From Clostridia bacterium (lineage in GTDB: Bacteria; Bacillota_A; Clostridia; Oscillospirales; CAG-272), in assembly GCA_017395725.1 (NCBI GenBank), contig JAFQOB010000211.1, positions 1-5,483 on the forward strand: DNA of 5,483 bases, given 5' to 3'. The notes beneath the pieces were generated by a model. The model was not told the DNA's origin. It saw only the letters and a program-made list of their open reading frames with translations, and did no database searches. A program made the position numbers and the translations under genes. Shown here in pieces: positions 1 through 5,483 of the stretch. Position 1 is the stretch's first letter; each line of letters begins with the position of its first letter.

Positions 1-581
1 GCGCCTGTAAGATACTCGATAATATCAATGCAGTGAACTGCCATATCAACAAGTGCACCACCGCCGGAAAGCTTCTTTTCCTGACGCCAGTTCTTAGCTG
101 ATTCCGGGAACCAACCTGAAAGCTGTGCTCTTGCAGACACTACGTTACCAATACCGCCCTCAGCAATGAGCTTCTTTATAGCCATATGGTATGCACCAAA
201 TCTCATCATATAACCTGTAGCATACTTAACTCCTGCTTCCTTGCAAGCGTTGATAATATTCTTTGTCTCTTCAACAGTAAATGCGATGGGCTTTTCACAA
301 AGAAGGTGCTTCTTTGCCTTTGCAACTGCCAATGCGGGTTCAACGTGCGCAAATACGGGAGATGCAATGTAAATTGCTTCAACTTCAGGGTTATCAATAA
401 GCTCCTGATAATTGTCATAAGCATACTTACAGCCATACTTTGCTCTAATCTTTTCAGCAAGCTCCATATTAATTTCCATTACAGCAACAAGCTCCGCATT
501 GTTTGCAAGCATCATGCCGGGAATGGTACGGCGGTCAGCTATACCGCCGGCGCCGATAACGCCCCATTTAACTTTTTTCAT
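1..581 (-). CDS. Gfo/Idh/MocA-family NAD(P)-dependent oxidoreductase, N-terminal part (3' end beyond the window)
   Basis: This reading frame starts at an ATG whose first base is 581 and runs leftward without a stop past base 1, giving 193 whole codons of a protein that usually has about 320-390 residues. Residues 5-16 form a beta strand and the dinucleotide-binding loop GVIGAGGIA. An acidic residue (Glu36) follows the second strand, as expected for cofactor ribose contact. The family's CEKP motif is at 95-98, where the lysine is usually catalytic. The substrate-domain pattern GGGALVD...H is at 173-183, with Asp179 and His183 in the usual metal- or substrate-proximal positions. The start is supported by GGAGG at 590-594 with an 8-base spacer. 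Family members oxidise or reduce sugars, inositols and related cyclic compounds in the cytosol, and the substrate cannot be told from this fragment. It is transcribed away from the transglutaminase-like gene from its own promoter. Family assignment is secure; specific function is unknown. Confidence 0.93.
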   Translation of the reverse strand, partial: MKKVKWGVIGAGGIADRRTIPGMMLANNAELVAVMEINMELAEKIRAKYGCKYAYDNYQELIDNPEVEAIYIASPVFAHVEPALAVAKAKKHLLCEKPIAFTVEETKNIINACKEAGVKYATGYMMRFGAYHMAIKKLIAEGGIGNVVSARAQLSGWFPESAKNWRQEKKLSGGGALVDMAVHCIDIIEYLTG

Positions 582-639
582 TATTTTTTCCTCCGAAAAT
601 TGTATTATAATTTTTTAATTGCTAAATTTATACAGATTT

Positions 640-668
640 ATTATACAATACTGAAAATGATTTTACAA
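640..668 (-). promoter_or_regulatory. Predicted housekeeping promoter of the Gfo/Idh/MocA gene
   Basis: Read on the minus strand, TTGTAA (668-663) is followed by a 17-base spacer and a perfect TATAAT (645-640). Transcription would start near 633 and leave a leader of about 50 bases before the ATG at 581. The -10 is a consensus match and the -35 matches TTGACA at four of six positions. It is inferred from sequence only. Confidence 0.75.
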
Positions 669-699
669 GAGGTTTTTTGTTTTTTTATTGCACTTTTTT
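669..699 (-). promoter_or_regulatory. A-tract (UP-element-like) region upstream of the Gfo/Idh/MocA promoter
   Basis: On the minus strand three A-runs, at 699-694 (six), 686-680 (seven) and 678-673 (six), lie directly upstream of the -35 hexamer at 668-663. Such A-tracts are known to bind the C-terminal domain of the RNA polymerase alpha subunit or to bend DNA. The outer two are about 21 bases apart, two helical turns. Function here is inferred, since AT-rich spacers are common in low-GC genomes. Confidence 0.4.
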
Positions 700-723
700 G
701 TGTAATAAATATTAATTTACGTA

Positions 724-752
724 TTGTAATCAAAATGAATGTTTGTTATAAA
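724..752 (+). promoter_or_regulatory. Predicted promoter of the transglutaminase-like gene and hom
   Basis: TTGTAA (724-729), a 17-base spacer and TATAAA (747-752) form a good housekeeping promoter. The TG at 744-745, one base before the -10, is an extended -10 motif. Transcription would begin near 759, only about 18-24 bases before the possible start codons. A second -10-like hexamer, TATACT at 762-767, has no good -35; if used it would start RNA near 774 and give an almost leaderless message. Confidence 0.65.
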
Positions 753-771
753 ATAAGAGTATATACTTTTT

Positions 772-780
772 AGTAGGTGA
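772..780 (+). promoter_or_regulatory. Shine-Dalgarno-like sequence overlapping the GTG start codon
   Basis: AGTAGGTGA at 772-780 matches the ideal anti-16S sequence AGGAGGTGA at eight of nine bases. The first possible start in the frame, GTG at 777-779, lies inside this match and directly follows an in-frame TAG at 774-776. If the match is a real ribosome binding site, translation would start further right. The only near-cognate codon there is ATT at 783-785, five bases after the GG. The start of the downstream gene is therefore unsettled. Confidence 0.5.
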
Positions 781-1958
781 ATATTAAGAAAAAAAGAACA
801 AAAAAACATCTTCTCCTTATTCCCGTTTATATTTTAGTCTTTCTCGTTCTTTGGGTGGCGGTTTCTTTTGTGTCAATTGAAGTCAGATATCGTGCACATG
901 AGAAAAAAATATTGAATCACCCCGGTGAGACCATAGAGGAATACTATTATTTCAACCAACTGACGTATAAAGAACAGTTGCTTTTTAAGAGCATTAAAAA
1001 TGCTGCAGAAAAGCACGAAGGCGAAAGTGAGATAGTACCCTACCGTTACTCTGAAGATGAGTTCAAGAGGGTCGCTAAAGCTGTCAGCTTTGACTGCCCT
1101 ATGCTTTTCTATCTCGACCCCAATTCTTTCAAGCTTTTCTGCGATGACTATAAAACTTCTGTTACTATGGGTTACTTGTCCACCACATCGGATTTCTCAA
1201 AAATGAAAATGGAAATAGAGGCTGTAAGCGCAGCCGCTATGGCATTTATACAGAACGTGGACTCTGACTTTGAAAAAGCTGTTATCTTACACGATTTTTT
1301 GACAAAGTCTTGTACCTATGCAGGTAAAACGGATACGGAGATGGGCTCTGTTCCCACAGCACATACGGCTTACGGAGCCTTAGTAGATAAATACGCTTTT
1401 TGCGACGGTTATGCTTCTGCATACAAAATATTACTTAACAGATGCGGTATTGAATGTATTATAGCCGAGGGTGCTACCGACGTTCAGCCACATCTATGGA
1501 ACGTTGTCAATCAAGACGGAGAATATTATCACATTGACTGTACCTGGAACGATGCAGACGTGGATTTTGTGTCCGAACTTGCATTTCACGGATTTTTCAA
1601 TCTATCCGACAACGCTATTGCCAAAACACACAGAATTTATACGGATTTTGTTCTCCCGGAATGTAACAGCGAAAACAACTATTACGCCGCAAAAGACGCG
1701 AAAGTTGTTTCGCTCGACGAAATAGAAGATAAGGCATATTTACAAATCAAAAATGCAGTTTCTGAAGGATTAACTTATTTTGAGCTTTACCCTATCTTCA
1801 CAAACAACTATAAAGATTACGAGGAAAACATACATAAAGCCATAGACAGAGTAAACGCTGAATATGAAAATGCTGTTATTTCCCGTTCTTTCCGTCCCTT
1901 TAGCGCAACTCAAAGCGGTTATGCCGTTACGTTGCAAATTTATTACATAAACCAATAA
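777..1958 (+). CDS. Membrane-anchored transglutaminase-like (cysteine protease fold) protein
   Basis: The frame encodes 393 residues. A basic N-terminus (KKKRTKK, residues 4-10) precedes one hydrophobic helix at about 12-33, which fits a signal anchor with the rest outside the cytoplasm. Residues about 165-260 are a transglutaminase-like core: a helix with HDFL, then the nucleophile in YAFCDGYASAY (Cys209), PHLWN (His239) and HIDCTWND (Asp254), the standard Cys-His-Asp triad in order and spacing. Residues 34-160 and 300-393 match nothing I recognise. Bacterial relatives are mostly uncharacterised; some act as peptidases or in cell-wall and surface-protein processing. GTG at 777 is the first codon after an in-frame TAG, so the frame cannot extend left, but the true start may be ATT at 783. 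No other usable start occurs before the helix. It lies 37 bases upstream of hom, probably on the same transcript. The fold is confident; the substrate is unknown. Confidence 0.85.
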   Translation: MNIKKKRTKKHLLLIPVYILVFLVLWVAVSFVSIEVRYRAHEKKILNHPGETIEEYYYFNQLTYKEQLLFKSIKNAAEKHEGESEIVPYRYSEDEFKRVAKAVSFDCPMLFYLDPNSFKLFCDDYKTSVTMGYLSTTSDFSKMKMEIEAVSAAAMAFIQNVDSDFEKAVILHDFLTKSCTYAGKTDTEMGSVPTAHTAYGALVDKYAFCDGYASAYKILLNRCGIECIIAEGATDVQPHLWNVVNQDGEYYHIDCTWNDADVDFVSELAFHGFFNLSDNAIAKTHRIYTDFVLPECNSENNYYAAKDAKVVSLDEIEDKAYLQIKNAVSEGLTYFELYPIFTNNYKDYEENIHKAIDRVNAEYENAVISRSFRPFSATQSGYAVTLQIYYINQ

Positions 1959-1974
1959 TACTGTTTGCACAGTA
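1959..1974. other. Small hairpin between the transglutaminase-like gene and hom
   Basis: TACTGT (1959-1964) pairs with ACAGTA (1969-1974) around a TTGC loop, starting immediately after the stop codon. It is followed by A residues and not T residues, so it is not an intrinsic terminator for the plus strand. It could protect or process the bicistronic RNA, or be chance; six AT-rich pairs are weak. Confidence 0.25.
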
Positions 1975-1995
1975 AAAAACTACAGAGGTAAAAAA

Positions 1996-3189
1996 ATGAT
2001 CAACGTTGCTATTTTAGGATTCGGTGTTGTAGGAAGCGGTATTGCCGAGGTTCTTACACAAAACAAAAATTTGATAAAAAACAAGGTCGGCGAAGAAATA
2101 AACATTAAATATATTCTTGACCTTCGCGATTTTCCCGACAGCCCCTTTGCTGACAAGGTAGTTCACGATTTTAATATTATTTTGAATGATGACGAAGTCA
2201 GCATTGTTGCAGAGGCTATGGGCGGTCTCCACCCTGCAGTTGATTTTTCCGAGGCTGCTCTCAAAAAAGGAAAGTCCGTTGTTACATCTAACAAAGAAGT
2301 AGTTGCAGAAGCCGGTGATATGCTTCTCAAAACAGCCGCAGAAAATGGTGCAAGATACTTATTCGAAGCAAGTGTAGGCGGCGGTATTCCCGTTCTCCGT
2401 CCTCTCGAAACTTGCCTTGCGGCTAACAAAATCAACTCTATTAACGGAATCCTCAACGGTACTACAAACTATATACTCACACAAATGATAGACTTCGGAA
2501 AAACTTTTGAAGCTGCATTAAAAGAGGCTCAGCAAAAAGGTTATGCAGAAGCTAATCCCACAGCCGACGTAGAAGGTATTGATGCTTGCAGAAAAATCTG
2601 TATTCTTGCCGCTATCGCCTTCGGTAAGCTTATTAATCCATCAAAAGTATCCACAACAGGTATTTCTAAAATCAGACTTGAAGACGTTAAGAATGCCGCA
2701 GATGCAGGTTACGCTATAAAGCTTATCGGTCAGGCAAAAGACGTTGACGGTAAAATGGCTGTTTCCGTCGCTCCCAGACTTGTTCCCTACAACAATCTTC
2801 TTGCAAAAGTCGATGACGTTTTCAACGGTGTTCTTATCAACGGCAATGCAGTAGACGACGTTCTCTTTATCGGCAGAGGTGCAGGAAAAATGCCCACAGC
2901 AAGTGCTGTAGTTGCTGATATTATCGATATTGCCGGCAGACCTGAAATCAAGAATCAAACTTGGAACAAGGCTGAGGAAACCGACCTTGCACCTATGAAC
3001 GAAAAGGTATCGGCATATTACGTATGTGCGAAAAATACCGAAGAACAGACTAAGGCAATCTTCAATGATGTTAAAGCAATTTCTTCACGCAACGGTGAAT
3101 TTGCCTTTATTACAAGTAATATGAAAAAATCGAAATTCGACGAGTTGTCTGCAAAGATAGACGTCATTTCCGCATTGGAAGTTCTCTGA
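1996..3189 (+). CDS. hom: Homoserine dehydrogenase
   Basis: This cytosolic enzyme reduces aspartate-4-semialdehyde to homoserine with NAD(P)H, the branch step to threonine and methionine. The 397-residue protein opens with a Rossmann strand and loop, GFGVVG (8-13), and has the TSNK motif with Lys100, a conserved catalytic-site lysine. NGILNGTTNYI (150-160) is the family's substrate-domain segment. Residues 178-200 satisfy the homoserine dehydrogenase signature in full (A-x3-G, then N-P-x2-D-V-x-G-x-D-x3-K). Glu185, Asp196 and Lys200 correspond to yeast Glu208, Asp219 and Lys223. After about residue 335 comes a short 60-residue tail with an ACT-like beta-alpha-beta pattern but no recognisable DxPG ligand motif, so the protein is shorter than ACT-bearing homologues of about 430. 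AGAGGT at 1984-1989 sets the ATG. The usual partners thrB and thrC are not adjacent, and a terminator follows at once. Confidence 0.96.
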   Translation: MINVAILGFGVVGSGIAEVLTQNKNLIKNKVGEEINIKYILDLRDFPDSPFADKVVHDFNIILNDDEVSIVAEAMGGLHPAVDFSEAALKKGKSVVTSNKEVVAEAGDMLLKTAAENGARYLFEASVGGGIPVLRPLETCLAANKINSINGILNGTTNYILTQMIDFGKTFEAALKEAQQKGYAEANPTADVEGIDACRKICILAAIAFGKLINPSKVSTTGISKIRLEDVKNAADAGYAIKLIGQAKDVDGKMAVSVAPRLVPYNNLLAKVDDVFNGVLINGNAVDDVLFIGRGAGKMPTASAVVADIIDIAGRPEIKNQTWNKAEETDLAPMNEKVSAYYVCAKNTEEQTKAIFNDVKAISSRNGEFAFITSNMKKSKFDELSAKIDVISALEVL

Positions 3190-4561
3190 TAACACATTCC
3201 ATACTTTCCTCCCGTGTTTTTCGGGAGGATTTCTTTTTTTCAAAAACAGAAAAGTATATGTCTGTCTCTTTTTTTATTATGGGGGACGCAACAAGCAAAC
3301 AAACGGTATTTATTACTGTCATAAGCGATATATTGAAATCGGTCAGACTCCACACAATATCGCTATTGGCAACTGCTCCGTAAATTATAATCAAGCAATA
3401 TACAAGTCTATAAAGCTTCATTATTCCTTTATTTTTAGTTAAATAATAAACGCACTCGCCCCCGTAAAAACCTTGACATATTACCGTTGCACAGGCAAAC
3501 AGCATCACAGAAACAGCAATAGCAACGTTGGCAAAACTGCCCATATATTTTCCGTATGCGGCAATTACAAGTTCCATTCCTGTGATCCCCTTTGACAATA
3601 CCAATTCATCAAAGGATAACAGTATTACAAAAGCTGTCAAATTACACATTATTACCGTATCTGCAAACACTTCAAATATTCCCCAAAAGCCCTGCTCTAC
3701 AGAACTATCTAAATTAGATTTCGCATGGGCTATGGGTGAAGTCCCGCTTCCCGCTTCGTTTGACATTATGCCTCTTGCCACACCGTATCTCATCGCTCTT
3801 ATAATTGCATATCCGCCTATACCGCCAACAGCCGATCTTACATTAAAAGCACTATCAAAAATAAGAACTGCAACCTTGCCTAAACTTGATATATTTGACA
3901 GAATTATAAAAAGCGAAAACGCAGTATACAAAACCGTCGCAAAAGGAACTAATTTGGAGGTTATACTTGAAACTCCCTCTGTTCCCTTTTTTAAAGCTAA
4001 AAAAATTATGAGTGCAGTCACTATACCAACATATAACGGATTTAAAGAAAATACCGTTTTTAGCGATTCTGACATTGCATTTATCTGAACTATATTACCA
4101 ACAGTAAATGCATTAACTATACACAGTATTGCAAACACTACTGACAACCGTTTACTACCTATGCACTCCCGTATATAGTACATTGCCCCGCCTCTGTACT
4201 CATTTCCCTCTTTTTTACGGTATTTCATAGCTAAAACCACCTCGCCGTATTTCAGCGGCATTGCGGCAAAAGCACTCAACGTTAACCAAAAAACTGCCCC
4301 CGGTCCCCCCGAAAATATTGCCGTTGATACACCAACAATATTGCCTACGCCCAACGTACTTGCAAGTGCTAACATCGCAGTCTTAAAAGGAGATATTCCG
4401 CTATCCTTGTTTTTTCTTGTCAAAACAGAAATAACTGTCTTCGACTTGAATATAATAAAACTGCCGTACTTTACGAACAGAAAGCTTCCCGACAGAAAAA
4501 TCACTATGGGCAACGCCGGTCCGAATATATAAGTATTAAAAAAATCAAGCACTCTTTGCAT
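3164..4561 (-). CDS. AGCS-family sodium:alanine/glycine symporter
   Basis: This 465-residue inner-membrane protein has about ten hydrophobic helices from residue 14 to 429. It belongs to the alanine or glycine:cation symporter family, which imports small amino acids with Na+ or H+. The best evidence is the conserved first-repeat segment GVGNIVG (71-77) followed by SGGPGAVFW (84-92), and the later ARGIMSNEAGSGTSP (262-276), which resembles the RGIFSNEAG region of known members. The family signature usually continues FWMW, but here it reads FWLT (91-94), so this is a somewhat divergent branch and the substrate is not certain. The ATG at 4561 has AAAGGGG at 4576-4570 as ribosome binding site with an 8-base spacer. 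The last 25 or so residues are hydrophilic and are encoded by the hom terminator hairpin and, from 3189 down to 3164, by the strand opposite the hom 3' end. No terminator for this gene is visible. Confidence 0.93.
   Translation of the reverse strand: MQRVLDFFNTYIFGPALPIVIFLSGSFLFVKYGSFIIFKSKTVISVLTRKNKDSGISPFKTAMLALASTLGVGNIVGVSTAIFSGGPGAVFWLTLSAFAAMPLKYGEVVLAMKYRKKEGNEYRGGAMYYIRECIGSKRLSVVFAILCIVNAFTVGNIVQINAMSESLKTVFSLNPLYVGIVTALIIFLALKKGTEGVSSITSKLVPFATVLYTAFSLFIILSNISSLGKVAVLIFDSAFNVRSAVGGIGGYAIIRAMRYGVARGIMSNEAGSGTSPIAHAKSNLDSSVEQGFWGIFEVFADTVIMCNLTAFVILLSFDELVLSKGITGMELVIAAYGKYMGSFANVAIAVSVMLFACATVICQGFYGGECVYYLTKNKGIMKLYRLVYCLIIIYGAVANSDIVWSLTDFNISLMTVINTVCLLVASPIIKKETDIYFSVFEKKKSSRKTREESMECVIRELPMRK
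3207..3240 (+). terminator. Intrinsic terminator of hom
   Basis: TCCTCCCG (3207-3214) pairs perfectly with CGGGAGGA (3222-3229) around a seven-base loop, giving an 8-bp GC-rich stem followed by a T-rich tract at 3230-3240. It begins 18 bases after the hom stop. On the opposite strand the stem is not followed by a T-run, so it should stop plus-strand transcription only. It lies entirely within the coding sequence of the convergent symporter gene. Confidence 0.9.
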
Positions 4562-4607
4562 ATTGTTAGCCCCTTTCTGTATATGGATTTTTATTCGTTT
4601 AGAGGAT

Positions 4608-4636
4608 ATATTATGACTCTGCAGTTAAAATGTTAA
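4608..4636 (-). promoter_or_regulatory. Possible promoter of the AGCS symporter gene
   Basis: On the minus strand TTAACA (4636-4631) is followed by a 17-base spacer and TAATAT (4613-4608). The -35 matches TTGACA at five of six positions, the -10 matches TATAAT at only four of six. RNA would start near 4601, about 40 bases before the ATG. The region is very AT-rich, so other weak matches exist and this choice is tentative. Confidence 0.35.
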
Positions 4637-4646
4637 TTAAGTGTTA

Positions 4647-4660
4647 ATAATTATAATTAT
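4647..4660. repeat. 14-bp perfect AT palindrome upstream of the groES promoter
   Basis: ATAATTATAATTAT is its own reverse complement and ends two bases before the groES -35 hexamer. Just to its left TGTTAAT occurs twice (4631-4637 and 4642-4648), 11 bases apart. It may serve as an AT-rich UP element for groES, or as a protein site shared with the divergent symporter promoter; pure AT palindromes also arise easily by chance. Confidence 0.35.
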
Positions 4661-4662
4661 GC

Positions 4663-4691
4663 TTGATTTTTATATGGAAATTATATACAAT
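4663..4691 (+). promoter_or_regulatory. Predicted housekeeping promoter of groES-groEL
   Basis: TTGATT (4663-4668), a 17-base spacer and TACAAT (4686-4691) match the housekeeping consensus at four and five of six positions respectively. RNA would start near 4698, so the CIRCE operator lies at the very start of the transcript, the usual arrangement for HrcA-controlled chaperonin operons. The leader to the groES ATG is about 80 bases. Confidence 0.8.
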
Positions 4692-4702
4692 ATCTTTCAG
4701 TG

Positions 4703-4729
4703 TTAGCAAACGAGACCCTCGAGTGCTAA
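4703..4729. promoter_or_regulatory. CIRCE operator (HrcA binding site) of the groESL operon
   Basis: TTAGCAAAC (4703-4711), a 9-base spacer and GAGTGCTAA (4721-4729) match the CIRCE consensus TTAGCACTC-N9-GAGTGCTAA. The right arm is perfect and the left arm differs at two adjacent positions (AA for CT). The flanking G4702 and C4730 extend the pairing by one. HrcA is the known repressor that binds CIRCE and is released on heat shock; hrcA is not in this window. The spacer holds a second short inverted repeat, CGAG-ACC-CTCG at 4711-4721. Confidence 0.93.
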
Positions 4730-4756
4730 CGACAAATTTCGTATTTAATTTTATAA

Positions 4757-5483
<727 letters not shown>

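Noticed and set aside
604..609. Second TATAAT on the minus strand close to the oxidoreductase start
   Set aside because: No acceptable -35 lies about 17 bases upstream (only TATAAA), and it would place the RNA start almost on the ribosome binding site.
186..773. Plus-strand open frame of 195 codons opposite the Gfo/Idh/MocA gene
   Set aside because: It mostly mirrors the clear oxidoreductase on the minus strand, runs through the divergent promoters, and encodes a Cys/Phe/Asn-rich product with no recognisable family.
1959..1974. Hairpin after the transglutaminase-like gene as a terminator separating it from hom
   Set aside because: The stem is only six mostly AT pairs and is followed by an A-run, not a T-run, so it should not stop transcription into hom.
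3207..3229. The hom terminator hairpin acting in both directions
   Set aside because: On the minus strand the stem is preceded, not followed, by pyrimidine-poor sequence and has no T-run after it, so it is not a terminator for the symporter gene.
3528..4088. Plus-strand open frame of 186 codons inside the symporter gene
   Set aside because: It lies entirely antisense to conserved AGCS transmembrane segments and has no ribosome binding site or family match, so it is a shadow frame.

Overview
The window looks like a chromosomal segment of a low-GC Gram-positive anaerobe, most likely a member of the Clostridia (Bacillota). The supporting evidence is AT-rich spacers, strong GGAGG-type ribosome binding sites, housekeeping promoters with 17-base spacers, a CIRCE (HrcA) operator in front of groES-groEL, and a groESL operon of the usual Gram-positive type. 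The genus cannot be fixed from the sequence alone. All recognised genes belong to known families. I found no phage or transposon gene, CRISPR array, tRNA or rRNA.

Layout, left to right. (1) Minus strand, 1-581: N-terminal 193 codons of a Gfo/Idh/MocA-family NAD(P)-dependent oxidoreductase, running off the left edge. (2) 582-776: a divergent intergenic region with one good promoter in each direction, both using the -35 hexamer TTGTAA. (3) Plus strand, 777-1958: a membrane-anchored transglutaminase-like protein with an intact Cys-His-Asp triad and an odd translation start. (4) Plus strand, 1996-3189: homoserine dehydrogenase (hom), 37 bases downstream and probably on the same transcript, ended by a strong intrinsic terminator at 3207-3240. 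(5) Minus strand, 3164-4561: an AGCS-family sodium:alanine/glycine symporter. It converges on hom, overlaps its last 26 bases, and encodes its C-terminal tail through the hom terminator. (6) 4562-4777: a divergent control region with the groES promoter, a CIRCE operator and a weaker minus-strand promoter. (7) Plus strand, 4778-5483: groES complete, then groEL truncated by the right edge.

The genes form separate transcription units and do not make one pathway. Homoserine dehydrogenase feeds threonine and methionine synthesis, but thrB and thrC are not beside it here. The symporter probably imports a small amino acid. GroES and GroEL form the heat-shock chaperonin. The most interesting points are regulatory or structural: the start of the transglutaminase-like gene, the terminator embedded in a convergent coding sequence, the imperfect CIRCE left arm, and a degenerate ACT-like tail on homoserine dehydrogenase. 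I see no convincing undescribed multi-gene system.
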